This document shows positions 1 to 7,870 of a DNA stretch of 45,230 nucleotides, piece by piece. The notes beneath the pieces are model-generated. The model was not told the origin of the DNA. It made no database searches and saw only the letters and a program-made list of their open reading frames with translations. Location: contig JBNKWA010000049.1 of NCBI GenBank assembly GCA_050299555.1, forward strand, positions 1 to 45,230. The letters run 5' to 3'. Within the stretch, counting starts at the first letter, position 1. Every line of letters starts with the position of its first letter. The position numbers were made by a program, and so were the translations under genes. This DNA is from JBNKWA01 sp050299555 (GTDB lineage Bacteria; Pseudomonadota; Alphaproteobacteria; Rhodobacterales; Rhodobacteraceae).

Positions 1-1
1 C

Positions 2-1051
2 ACGTCGCGCGGGCCCTACTTCAACCGCGCCGATTTGCCAGAAGACCGCGGGACGCTGGCCGAGGTGCTGCTGTCGGTTCTCGGTTCCGGCCACCCGCTC
101 AATATCGACGGCATTGGCGGCGGCGCGGCAGTGACGACCAAGGTCGCCATGCTGTCGCGCTCCGCCGATCCTGACGCTGATGTGGATTATTTCTTCGCGC
201 AGGTTTCCGTCGAAGATCGGACGGTCGACTTCAAGCCGACCTGCGGCAATATCCTGTCCGGCGTCGGACCTGCCGCGCTGGAGATGGGACTGGTCAAGGC
301 CGCCGGGGATACGACACGCATTCGCGTGCTGTCGGTGAACACTGGCGCCCGCATCGAGGCGGTGGTGGAAACCCCCGGCGGCGCGGTCCGCTACGACGGG
401 TCCGCCTCGATCGATGGCGTGCCAGGGACCGCGGCCCCAATCTATCTGAACTTCATGGACGTCGTCGGTTCCAGCACCGGCGCCCTGCTGCCGACCGGTG
501 CGGTCCGCGATGTGATTGATGGCGTCGAGGTCACCTGCATGGATGTTGCCATGCCGATGGTCATAGCCCGGGCCGCTGATTTCGGGATGACCGGCTACGA
601 GACGGTCGCCGAGCTCGATGCCAACCGCGATTTCTACGCGCGGATGGAGCCGATCCGGATCGAAGCGGGCAAGCGGATGGGCATGGGGGACGTCTCGGGG
701 TCCGTCACGCCGAAGTTCGGGCTCCTGGCCGAGCCTCGGGTCGGGGGGACGATCGCCGCGCGCTACTTCATGCCGAAGAACTGCCACCCGACGATGGCGG
801 TGACGGGGTCCCAGTGCCTCGCCTCCTGCGTCCTGACGCCGGGGACGGTCGCCGAGGGTCTGTTCTCACCGCCCGAAGGTTCTCCGGCTCTGGTGGTGAT
901 CGAGCACCCCTCCGGCACGATCGATGTAACGGTCGACTATGAGAACGGCCCGGAGGGCTTTCAGCTGCGATCCGCAGGGTTGCTGCGTACCGCCAGACTG
1001 CTTGCGCGTGGCGAGGTATTCGTGCCCGCGAGGCTTTGGAAAGGGCTTTGA
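2..1051 (+). CDS. PrpF-family isomerase / 4-oxalomesaconate tautomerase-like protein (5' end outside window)
   Basis: The reading frame is open from base 2, so the gene begins left of the window and 349 residues are visible. The first visible residues, TSRGPYFNRADLP, match the start of the PrpF/GalD family, whose members usually begin M-R-G-G-T-S-x-G, so only a few residues are probably missing. The family has a doubled diaminopimelate-epimerase fold and moves double bonds in di- and tricarboxylates (2-methylaconitate isomerase PrpF, 4-oxalomesaconate tautomerase GalD). Family-like segments are GIGGGAAVTTKVA near the start, FKPTCGNILSGVGPAA with the conserved Cys, and GNTGARIEAV-like sequence after it. 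Neighbouring tcuAB suggests an aconitate-type substrate, but the exact reaction is inferred. A TTG within the visible part could be mistaken for the start but would remove the conserved N-terminus. Confidence 0.88.
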   Translation, partial: TSRGPYFNRADLPEDRGTLAEVLLSVLGSGHPLNIDGIGGGAAVTTKVAMLSRSADPDADVDYFFAQVSVEDRTVDFKPTCGNILSGVGPAALEMGLVKAAGDTTRIRVLSVNTGARIEAVVETPGGAVRYDGSASIDGVPGTAAPIYLNFMDVVGSSTGALLPTGAVRDVIDGVEVTCMDVAMPMVIARAADFGMTGYETVAELDANRDFYARMEPIRIEAGKRMGMGDVSGSVTPKFGLLAEPRVGGTIAARYFMPKNCHPTMAVTGSQCLASCVLTPGTVAEGLFSPPEGSPALVVIEHPSGTIDVTVDYENGPEGFQLRSAGLLRTARLLARGEVFVPARLWKGL

Positions 1052-1070
1052 ACGGCGACGGAATTATGTT

Positions 1071-1090
1071 ATGTATACTATAGTATACAT
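1071..1090. promoter_or_regulatory. Perfect 20-bp palindrome, probable GntR-type operator
   Basis: ATGTATACTATAGTATACAT is a perfect palindrome lying 15 bases before the start of the small conserved gene at 1105. Its core TGTAT-N8-ATACA (1072-1089) recurs at 3376-3393 between the GntR regulator and the AbrB transporter. GntR/FCD proteins typically bind short palindromes of this kind. Binding by the regulator encoded at 3424-4098 is inferred from the shared motif. Confidence 0.7.
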
Positions 1091-1104
1091 CATGAGAGCC
1101 GAAG

Positions 1105-1317
1105 ATGATTCCTGACTTTTGCGAATGCATCACGCTTGCCAAAGCCGAGCTTCAGGCGGCTAGGCAACAGATTGCGGCCGAGATCTCCGGATACCCGACA
1201 CCGATTTCCGGATGCGACGCCCAGTTCAACCATCTGCTTGCACAGCGCTACAAGGTGAATGCCGCGCTTCAAGCCCTGGACGCGGACCCCCATGTACCGA
1301 CACCCCGACAGCCGTAA
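1105..1317 (+). CDS. Small conserved hypothetical protein (70 aa)
   Basis: This encodes 70 residues with an N-terminal helix (ITLAKAELQAARQQIAAEI), a short PTPISGCDAQFNHLLAQR segment and a second helix ending near LDADPHVPTPR. No function is known to me. The pattern resembles small uncharacterised proteins seen in Rhodobacterales, which is why I treat it as real. It follows a perfect palindromic operator by 14 bases, and its TAA stop directly abuts the ATG of the downstream 2-hydroxyacid dehydrogenase (TAAATG), so the two are probably co-transcribed and translationally coupled. No signal peptide or membrane segment is visible. Two cysteines near the N-terminus and one in the GCD segment are noticeable, but no metal-binding motif is clear. 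Confidence 0.75.
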   Translation: MIPDFCECITLAKAELQAARQQIAAEISGYPTPISGCDAQFNHLLAQRYKVNAALQALDADPHVPTPRQP

Positions 1318-2292
1318 ATGAAGGTTCACATTCTCGACGACTGGTTCGGCACGCTCCGCGGCTTGCCCTCTTTCGCGCGGCTCGACGGACATGCGGTGAC
1401 TGTCTGGAAGGACCATGTCACGGACGAAGACGTACTGTCCGAACGGCTGAACGAGGCCGAGGTCCTTGTTCTCTTCCGTGAGCGCACGCCCGTGACGGCG
1501 AGCCTGGTGCGGAACCTGCCGAACCTGCGGCTCATCTCGCAGCGCAGCGTCTACCCCCACGTCGATGTTGCGGCCTGCACCGCGAACGGCGTGCTGCTGT
1601 GCTCGAACATGCATTCAGACACACCGTCGCATGCCGCCGCCGAACTGACCTGGGGTCTGATCCTTGCGGCCATGCGCCAGATCCCGCAGCAGATGGCCAG
1701 CTTGCGCGCGGGGCGCTGGCAGATGGGTGTTGGCAAGACGCTGCGCGGACGCGTGCTCGGGCTCTATGGCTATGGCCGGATCGCCCGGGCAGTCGCGGGA
1801 TATGCGCGGGCGTTCGGAATGGACGTTCTCTGGTGGGCGTCGGAGGACGGGCGCGCCCGGGCGCTGGCCGATGGCGAGCCCCTCGCAGAAAGCCGTGAGG
1901 CGTTCTTCGGGGCGTCCGATGTGGTCAGCCTGCATGTTCGCCTGAAACCGGCGACGCGGGGCATTATCGGACCCGCCGATTTCGCGGCGATGCGGCCGGG
2001 ATCGGTCTTCGTGAACACGTCGCGGGCAGGCCTTGTTCAGCCTGGCGCTCTTGTGGAAGCGCTGAATGCCGGGCGGCCCGGCATGGCCGCCCTGGACGTT
2101 TTCGATACCGAACCGCTGGTCGATCCCGACGACCCGCTCGTCTCGCACCCCAACGTCATTGCCACGCCCCACATCGGCTATGTCACCGAGGATGAGCTGG
2201 ATCTTCAGTTTTCCGACATCTACGACCAGATCAACGCCTATGCCGCAGGCGCCCCCATCCACATGATCAATCCCGAAGTCTGGAAGGGCTAG
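1318..2292 (+). CDS. D-isomer-specific 2-hydroxyacid dehydrogenase (NAD-dependent)
   Basis: The protein has 324 residues and belongs to the D-2-hydroxyacid dehydrogenase family (phosphoglycerate dehydrogenase-like), which interconverts 2-oxo and D-2-hydroxy acids with NAD(P). The Rossmann motif GLYGYGRIA begins near residue 148. The catalytic triad is present: Arg208 in LHVRL, Glu265 in DTEPL and His285 in TPHIGY. The family signature FVNTSRAGLVQPGALVEAL precedes the catalytic Glu. The length is normal. The gene starts immediately after the stop of the 70-aa gene and ends convergently with the AbrB gene, the two stop codons sharing the bases CTAG. Within the tricarboxylate locus it could reduce or oxidise a 2-oxoacid intermediate; the substrate cannot be read from sequence. 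Confidence 0.9.
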   Translation: MKVHILDDWFGTLRGLPSFARLDGHAVTVWKDHVTDEDVLSERLNEAEVLVLFRERTPVTASLVRNLPNLRLISQRSVYPHVDVAACTANGVLLCSNMHSDTPSHAAAELTWGLILAAMRQIPQQMASLRAGRWQMGVGKTLRGRVLGLYGYGRIARAVAGYARAFGMDVLWWASEDGRARALADGEPLAESREAFFGASDVVSLHVRLKPATRGIIGPADFAAMRPGSVFVNTSRAGLVQPGALVEALNAGRPGMAALDVFDTEPLVDPDDPLVSHPNVIATPHIGYVTEDELDLQFSDIYDQINAYAAGAPIHMINPEVWKG

Positions 2293-3332
2293 CGCTGCCG
2301 CACCCCGAGCAGCCGCGCGGCAATCGGCGCGCCAGTGATCACGAGGATGATCCGGGTCAGATGGTGGGTGATGACAAAGCCGAGGTCGGCGCCCGCCACG
2401 ATGGCCAGTACCGTCATCTCGGCCTGCCCGCCGGGCGCATAGGCAAGGAACGCCTCGACGGGTGCGGCGAACCCGGCCAGCGTCACGATCTCGGTAAAGG
2501 CGGCGGCGAGCATCGCGAGGATGAAGACGAAGGCGACGCCGGAGGCGACGACTTGCCGAAGCTCGCGCAGGGTCACGCCGACGTAGTACACGCCGATCCC
2601 CATTCCGATGAAGAACTGGGCGGCGAGGATCGCCTCTCTTGGCGGTCGCATGTGGATCCAGCCGGCGAGCGAGAACACGCCCGCAACGATCATCGGACCG
2701 AGGATGGACGCGCCGAAGAGCCCGATGCGTTCGCCCACCTTCCAGCCGACGAGCGCCGCGACCACCATCAGAGCAAGTTCATTCAGCGGGATCGTCGCTG
2801 CAGGCGCACCGATCGGGTTGGTCAGCGCCACGCCGTAGAGCTGGGTCAGCAAGACGGGCGCGATCGTGACGATGATCAGGACCCGGGTGGCATGGACCAG
2901 CGACAGGGTTCGGACATTGCCCCCGGCCGCCTCGCCAAAGATGACCATGTCCTGCAACCCGCCCGGCATGGCGGAATAGAATGACGTCACAGGATCGAAG
3001 CCGCAAAAGCGATTGAAGAACGGTACGCCTATCAGGGCGATCAGGACAATATAGACCGGAATGAGTGCCACCGACGCCGCCATCAGCGGCAATTGGTGCA
3101 GAAGCACCGGCGTGATCGAGGCGCCGACCGCGACGCCAAGGATCGTCCGTGCGGCGACGGAGACCTGACCGAGGCCCTTCAGCGGGGCACCGAGCAAGGC
3201 GGCGATCAAGCAGGCGGCCATCGGCCCGAAAAGAAAGGGTAGCGGCAGCCCCGCAAGCACGAAGGCTATCGTGCCCAAAGCTGCCACCATCACGGTCGTG
3301 ATGCGCGACGGAAGTCGCTGGAGCGGGGTCAT
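2289..3332 (-). CDS. AbrB-family membrane transporter
   Basis: This is a 347-residue polytopic membrane protein with about ten hydrophobic segments and the internal duplication typical of the AbrB/putative ammonia monooxygenase family. Each half carries a characteristic segment: FYSAMPGGLQDMVIFGEAAGG in the first and AYAPGGQAEMTVLAIVAGAD in the second. The ATG at 3332 is chosen because AGGAAGGA lies just upstream; longer in-frame extensions would cross the operator and overlap the divergent regulator. The family is often found beside carboxylate catabolic genes and is thought to be a transporter, although biochemical evidence is thin. Here it may replace the TcuC permease that normally accompanies TcuAB. 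It is divergent from the GntR gene and shares the operator at 3376-3393. Confidence 0.85.
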   Translation of the reverse strand: MTPLQRLPSRITTVMVAALGTIAFVLAGLPLPFLFGPMAACLIAALLGAPLKGLGQVSVAARTILGVAVGASITPVLLHQLPLMAASVALIPVYIVLIALIGVPFFNRFCGFDPVTSFYSAMPGGLQDMVIFGEAAGGNVRTLSLVHATRVLIIVTIAPVLLTQLYGVALTNPIGAPAATIPLNELALMVVAALVGWKVGERIGLFGASILGPMIVAGVFSLAGWIHMRPPREAILAAQFFIGMGIGVYYVGVTLRELRQVVASGVAFVFILAMLAAAFTEIVTLAGFAAPVEAFLAYAPGGQAEMTVLAIVAGADLGFVITHHLTRIILVITGAPIAARLLGVRQR

Positions 3333-3375
3333 CTCGATTCCTTCCTGTTCGAGCTTGACGTCATTTGAATCCCCT

Positions 3376-3393
3376 TGTATACAGATGGATACA
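3376..3393. promoter_or_regulatory. TGTAT-N8-ATACA operator in divergent intergenic region
   Basis: TGTATACAGATGGATACA has 5-bp inverted arms with an 8-base spacer, the same arms and spacing as the perfect palindrome at 1071-1090. It lies between the AbrB gene (start 3332, minus) and the GntR gene (plus). The position fits autoregulation by that regulator together with control of the transporter. Binding is inferred. Confidence 0.7.
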
Positions 3394-3423
3394 TGCTGAC
3401 AAGAGATGTTCCGCGAGGCGGAT

Positions 3424-4098
3424 ATGATCGACGCTCCCGAAATCGAGGATGGCCCGCAGGGCAATGGCGCGTATCGTCGCTTGCTGGAAGAGATCGGTCG
3501 GGGCGACCTTCTTCCGGGCACGCGCCTGCGCGAAACCGAACTGGCCGAGCGGTTCGGGATCAGTCGTACGCCCGTTCGTGAAGCGATCCGCCAGCTGGAG
3601 GCCGATGGCCTCGTCGCCCACATGCCACGTCAGGGAGCCACGATCCGGGTGCTCGACTACACGGAGGTGATGGAGCTCTACGAGATGCGGGCAGTGCTTG
3701 AAGGCACGGCCGCCCGTCTCGCCGCCCGAGCTGCGTCCGATCTGGAACTCGACGAGCTTGCGGCGCTGAATGAGGAACTCGCCACGACGCGCGACCTGCG
3801 CTCGGCCTACGAACTCAATCGCCAGTTCCACATGACCCTGCTCGACGCAGCGAAGAACCGGTACCTGATCAAATCGGTGAATGCGCTGCAAAAGACGTTG
3901 TTGATCATCGGATCGTCAACACTTGCCGAGGCGGATCGGGCCAACCAGGCGGTCAAGGAGCACACCGACCTGCTGGCGGCACTTAAGGCCCGCGATGGGA
4001 CGCAGGCCGAGGCGCTGATGCGGGCGCATATCGAGGCGGCACACCGGGTTCGGCTAAAGGCCTTGCGCAGCCGCGAACGACCCATTGACGCGATCTAG
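3424..4098 (+). CDS. GntR-family (FCD) transcriptional regulator of the tricarboxylate locus
   Basis: From ATG 3424 the protein has 224 residues. The N-terminal winged helix shows LPGTRLRETELAERFGISRT and PVREAIRQLEADGLV, and the C-terminal FCD ligand-binding domain shows YEMRAVLEGTAARLAARAA and an N-x-x-F-H segment (ELNRQFHMTLLDAAKN) with later His residues in HTDL and RAHIEAAHR that usually bind a metal and a carboxylate effector. An in-frame ATG at 3406 is possible, but GAGG five bases before 3424 is the better ribosome site. The gene is followed after 15 bases by tcuA, so it probably leads the tcuAB operon. The TGTAT-N8-ATACA site lies upstream. FCD regulators often sense carboxylic acids, which fits the context. 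Confidence 0.9.
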   Translation: MIDAPEIEDGPQGNGAYRRLLEEIGRGDLLPGTRLRETELAERFGISRTPVREAIRQLEADGLVAHMPRQGATIRVLDYTEVMELYEMRAVLEGTAARLAARAASDLELDELAALNEELATTRDLRSAYELNRQFHMTLLDAAKNRYLIKSVNALQKTLLIIGSSTLAEADRANQAVKEHTDLLAALKARDGTQAEALMRAHIEAAHRVRLKALRSRERPIDAI

Positions 4099-4113
4099 GG
4101 AGCGTAAGAACTC

Positions 4114-5511
4114 ATGAACTCGGGCTCTCTGAACGGTCCTTGGGACATCATCGTCGTCGGCGGCGGCAATGCCGCCCTTTGCGCTGCGATCACAGCCGCT
4201 GATGCCGGCGCGCGCGTCCTCATCCTCGAATCCGCTCCCAAACCGTATCGCGGCGGCAACAGCCGCCACACGCGCAACTTCCGTTGCATGCACCAAGGCC
4301 CGCTTTCGGTGCTGACCGACAGCTATGGCGAAGACGAGTATTTCGACGACCTGATGCTTGTCACCAAGGGCAAGACCGACGAGCCGCTGGCGCGCCTCGC
4401 GATCCGGTCGTCCGAGGACTGCCTGCCCTGGATGGAGGCGCATGGCGTGCGATTCCAGCCCTCGCTGTCCGGCACGTTGTCGCTGTCGCGCACCAACGCC
4501 TTCTTCCTCGGCGGCGGCAAGGCGCTGGTGAACGCCTATTACAACACGGCCGAGGATCTGGGCGTCCGGGTCGCCTATGACGCGGAGGTGACGCATGTGC
4601 ATATCGACGGCGACCGGTTCACGCATCTCGAGGCGCGGATTGGTGGCGAATCCCACCGCATCGAGGCGCGGGCGGCAGTTCTGGCCTCGGGTGGGTTCCA
4701 GTCGAACCTCGAGTGGCTCACCCGTGCTTGGGGTCCGGCGGCGGCGAATTTCCTGATCCGGGGAACGCCCTACAATCGCGGTGCCGTGCTGCGCGACATG
4801 CTCGACCAGGGCTGCGAGAGCGTCGGCGATCCGACCCAGTGCCACGCCGTCGCCATCGACGGGCGTGCGCCGAAATTCGACGGCGGCATCGTCACCCGGC
4901 TGGACTGCGTGCCCTTCTCCATCGTCGTCAACCGCGACGCCGAGCGCTTTTACGACGAGGGCGAGGATGTCTGGCCCAAGCGCTACGCGATCTGGGGCCG
5001 GCTCGTCGCCGCGCAGCCCGATCAGGTCGGCTACGCGATCATCGACAGCAAATCCATCGACCTCTTCATGCCCTCGGTCTTTCCGCCCAACCGCGCCGAC
5101 ACGATCGAGGAACTGGGTGCGCAGATGGGCCTCGACGGGGCGAGACTGGCCGCGACCGTGGCGGAGTTCAACGCCGCCTGCCGCCCGGGCGCATTTCACC
5201 CGACCGAGCTGGACGGCCTGTCAACCGAAGGTCTTTCCCCGGCCAAGACCAACTGGGCGCGACCGCTCGATGCGCCGCCCTATTACGGCTACCAGCTCCG
5301 CCCCGGCGTGACCTTCACCTATCTCGGACTGAAGGTTTCGGACCGGGCGCAAGTGCATACCGCCGCAGGCCCGGTCCGCAACCTCTGGGCGGCGGGCGAG
5401 ATCATGGCGGGGTCGATCCTCGGCCAAGGCTATCTCGCCGGTTTCGGCATGACCATTGGAACCGTCTTTGGACGCATCGCCGGCCGGGAGGCCGCAGCCC
5501 ATGTCAACTGA
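4114..5511 (+). CDS. tcuA: FAD-dependent tricarballylate dehydrogenase TcuA
   Basis: The protein has 465 residues and is of the fumarate reductase/succinate dehydrogenase flavoprotein type. The FAD dinucleotide-binding motif VVGGGNAALCAA begins near residue 14, followed by ILESAPKPYRGGNSRHTRNF, characteristic of TcuA. A second FAD segment near the C-terminus reads LWAAGEIMAGSILGQGYLAG. TcuA oxidises tricarballylate to cis-aconitate, which enters the TCA cycle; electrons pass to TcuB. The length matches characterised TcuA. It overlaps tcuB by 11 bases, so the two are translationally coupled. The family assignment is strong. Whether tricarballylate itself or a related tricarboxylate is the true substrate is not determined by sequence. 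Confidence 0.92.
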   Translation: MNSGSLNGPWDIIVVGGGNAALCAAITAADAGARVLILESAPKPYRGGNSRHTRNFRCMHQGPLSVLTDSYGEDEYFDDLMLVTKGKTDEPLARLAIRSSEDCLPWMEAHGVRFQPSLSGTLSLSRTNAFFLGGGKALVNAYYNTAEDLGVRVAYDAEVTHVHIDGDRFTHLEARIGGESHRIEARAAVLASGGFQSNLEWLTRAWGPAAANFLIRGTPYNRGAVLRDMLDQGCESVGDPTQCHAVAIDGRAPKFDGGIVTRLDCVPFSIVVNRDAERFYDEGEDVWPKRYAIWGRLVAAQPDQVGYAIIDSKSIDLFMPSVFPPNRADTIEELGAQMGLDGARLAATVAEFNAACRPGAFHPTELDGLSTEGLSPAKTNWARPLDAPPYYGYQLRPGVTFTYLGLKVSDRAQVHTAAGPVRNLWAAGEIMAGSILGQGYLAGFGMTIGTVFGRIAGREAAAHVN

Positions 5512-6565
5512 CCTCGTCGCAGAAGCCCGCCGCCAGACCGAGATCTGCAATGCCTGCCGGTATTGCGAAGGGTTCTGCTCTGTCTTTCCCGCGCTGACCC
5601 GGAACAAGGTCTTCGCGGATGGCGACATCACGCATCTGGCGAACCTCTGCCACAACTGCCGGGGCTGCTACTATTCCTGCCAGTATACCGAGCCGCACGA
5701 GTTCGCACTGAACTTCCCTGCGGCCCTCGCCGAGGTGCGGCAGGAAAGCTGGGAACGGCACGCCTGGCCGCGGCCGTTGGCCCGGCTGTTTCACGAAAGC
5801 GGCTTGGCCGTCGCGGCGGTCTTGGTGGTTGGTTTTGCTCTCGTCTTCGGGATGCTTCAGACGCTGCGGCCCGAGGAAGGATCGGGTTTCTACGCCAGTC
5901 TCGCGCACGGCGCGATGGTTGCGCTGTTCCTGCCGGCCTTTCTGCTGCCGCTCGCCTCGGTCGCCGTGAGCCTCCACGCCTATTGGCGCGAGGTCGGCGG
6001 GCGGCGGTTGCGCTGGCGCGACGTTCTGAATGCCGGCAGATCGGCGGCGCACCTGAAGAACCTCGATGGCGGCCAGGGTCAGGGCTGCAACTTCGAACGG
6101 GAGGATCGCTATTCCGACCGGCGGCGCTGGTCCCATCAGGCGGTCATGTACGGCTTCCTCTTGTGCTTCGCGGCGACCGTCTCCGGCACGATCCTGCACT
6201 ATGTCTTCGCCATGCCCGCACCCTACGGGCCGCTCAGCCTGCCGAAGCTGCTGGGCGTGCCCGGCGGCATCCTGCTGACCGTCGGCTGCGCGGGCCTTGC
6301 ATGGCTCAAGACCAAGGCCGATCCTGCACTCGGCGCGGCCCGCGTTTGGGGTGGTGAGATGGCATTTGTCCTGCTTCTGGGCGCCACCGGAGTCACTGGC
6401 CTCGCGCTCTACGCCGCGACCGGGACCGCTGCGGTTTCGGCCCTGCTGGCGCTGCACCTGGGATGCGTTCTGGCCTTCTTCCTGCTGCTGCCCTTCACCA
6501 AGATGATCCATGGGTTTTACCGCTTTGCGACCCTCGTGGTCGAAGAGCAGAAGCGTCGAGCCTAG
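5501..6565 (+). CDS. tcuB: TcuB, 4Fe-4S/heme membrane electron-transfer partner of TcuA
   Basis: The protein has 354 residues. Two ferredoxin-type clusters are visible near the N-terminus, with cysteines at 16, 19, 22, 26 and 50, 53, 56, 60 (CNACRYCEGFC and CHNCRGCYYSC). The remainder contains about six membrane segments with His residues that could ligate heme. TcuB reoxidises the FADH2 of TcuA and delivers electrons to the membrane quinone pool. The ATG at 5501 lies inside the end of tcuA; an in-frame ATG at 5456 would lengthen the overlap and add residues not seen before the Cys cluster in the family. The next gene, the LeuB-like dehydrogenase, starts 59 bases downstream. Confidence 0.92.
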   Translation: MSTDLVAEARRQTEICNACRYCEGFCSVFPALTRNKVFADGDITHLANLCHNCRGCYYSCQYTEPHEFALNFPAALAEVRQESWERHAWPRPLARLFHESGLAVAAVLVVGFALVFGMLQTLRPEEGSGFYASLAHGAMVALFLPAFLLPLASVAVSLHAYWREVGGRRLRWRDVLNAGRSAAHLKNLDGGQGQGCNFEREDRYSDRRRWSHQAVMYGFLLCFAATVSGTILHYVFAMPAPYGPLSLPKLLGVPGGILLTVGCAGLAWLKTKADPALGAARVWGGEMAFVLLLGATGVTGLALYAATGTAAVSALLALHLGCVLAFFLLLPFTKMIHGFYRFATLVVEEQKRRA

Positions 6566-6624
6566 CCCTCCTCCGGTGCACCTCGACACGTTCCGCTCCC
6601 TGCGAACAAAAAAGCGAGACCTCC

Positions 6625-7704
6625 ATGAAAGTCGCCTTCATGCCCGGAGACGGGATCGGCCCCGAGATTTCCGCGGCGACCCGGCTGGTTCTGGAGGCCG
6701 CCGACAGCCTCTTCGGCCTCGGCTTCCGCTATTCCGAGATCGAGATCGGATTCGACGCCCTGCAAAAGTACGGCTCGACCCTACCGGATGCCGCTTTTGA
6801 GAAGGCAAGAGAGGCCGATGCGCTGATCCTCGGGCCGGTGTCGCATCTCGACTATCCGCCTCGCGAAGAGGGCGGTCTCAACCCGTCGGGCGAGCTGCGC
6901 AAGCGTCTTGACCTCTATGCGAACATTCGGCCGGCGGCGACACGGAAGGGATTGAAGTCCGCCACCGGCGCCGAGTTCGACCTGGTGATCTACCGGGAGA
7001 ATACCGAGGGCTTCTACGCGGATCGCTGCATGCATACCGGGACCGGCGAGGTTCAGGTGACGGCCGATGTGGCATTGGCCATGCGGCGCATCACACGTCA
7101 CGCCTCCATGCGGATTGCGGAAGCGGCTTTCTCCGGGGCGATGCAGCGTCGCAAGAAGGTCACCGCGGTGCACAAGCAGAACGTGCTCAAGGTCACCGAC
7201 GGGCTGTTCCTGTTCTGCTGCCGGGAAGTTGCGGGGCGGTATCCGGAGGTCGCCTATGACGAACTGATCATCGACGCGGCCTGCGCGCATTTCGTGCGCC
7301 GCCCCGAGTCCTTCGACGTGGTCTGCACGACCAACATGTTCGGTGACATCCTGTCGGATCTCGCCTCGGAGCTCTCGGGCAGCCTCGGCCTCGCGGCCTC
7401 GATTAACGCAGGCGACGGGATGGCCATGGCTCAGGCCCAGCACGGCTCGGCGCCGGACATTGCCGGCAAAGGCATCGCCAACCCGGCCTCCCTGATCGGA
7501 TCCAGCGGCATGCTTCTGGACTGGCTGGGATCGCAGCGTCAGAACACGGATCTGGCTGACGCCGGACGAGCGATCCTGAAGGCACTCGACACGACGGTCG
7601 CCGAACCTTCGACCAGAACCAGGGATCTCGGAGGGCACCTTGATACCTTCCGCTTCGCCGAGGCGGTGGCCGATTGCCTGCGGGAACTGTCCGCATCCGC
7701 CTAA
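6625..7704 (+). CDS. Isocitrate/isopropylmalate dehydrogenase family protein
   Basis: The protein has 359 residues and is a beta-decarboxylating dehydrogenase. Visible family features are the N-terminal MPGDGIGPEI, LRKRLDLYANIRP, VIYRENTEGFYAD (more like isocitrate, homoisocitrate or tartrate dehydrogenases than the LeuB loop), the metal-binding DILSDLASELSGSLGLA and GSAPDIAGKGIANP. These enzymes oxidise a 2-hydroxyacid and decarboxylate the 3-carboxylate using NAD(P) and a divalent metal. The ATG at 6625 is chosen because the conserved MKVAFMPGDGIG starts there; upstream in-frame sequence overlaps tcuB. Placed after tcuAB, it could take an isocitrate-like product onward. It is not expected to be the biosynthetic LeuB, since no leuCD genes are nearby. 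Substrate is uncertain. Confidence 0.88.
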   Translation: MKVAFMPGDGIGPEISAATRLVLEAADSLFGLGFRYSEIEIGFDALQKYGSTLPDAAFEKAREADALILGPVSHLDYPPREEGGLNPSGELRKRLDLYANIRPAATRKGLKSATGAEFDLVIYRENTEGFYADRCMHTGTGEVQVTADVALAMRRITRHASMRIAEAAFSGAMQRRKKVTAVHKQNVLKVTDGLFLFCCREVAGRYPEVAYDELIIDAACAHFVRRPESFDVVCTTNMFGDILSDLASELSGSLGLAASINAGDGMAMAQAQHGSAPDIAGKGIANPASLIGSSGMLLDWLGSQRQNTDLADAGRAILKALDTTVAEPSTRTRDLGGHLDTFRFAEAVADCLRELSASA

Positions 7705-7870
7705 CCAGGTCAGGAGTTCCTCACCAAGCGGCAAATCGAGGCACGCGCCGCCGGGCTCAACGGTGCTTGACCGGCAATACCCGCGGTCGACCCTCTGCAT
7801 CGAGAGCAACGAAAATGAACGTCGCCTCGGTCACTTTTTCGGAGCGATCCCCATCCGTGAACCCCGAGCA

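Noticed and set aside
7705..7870. Gap between the LeuB-like gene and dctM as a possible small gene or terminator
   Set aside because: No convincing frame and no strong hairpin with a U-tract could be found.
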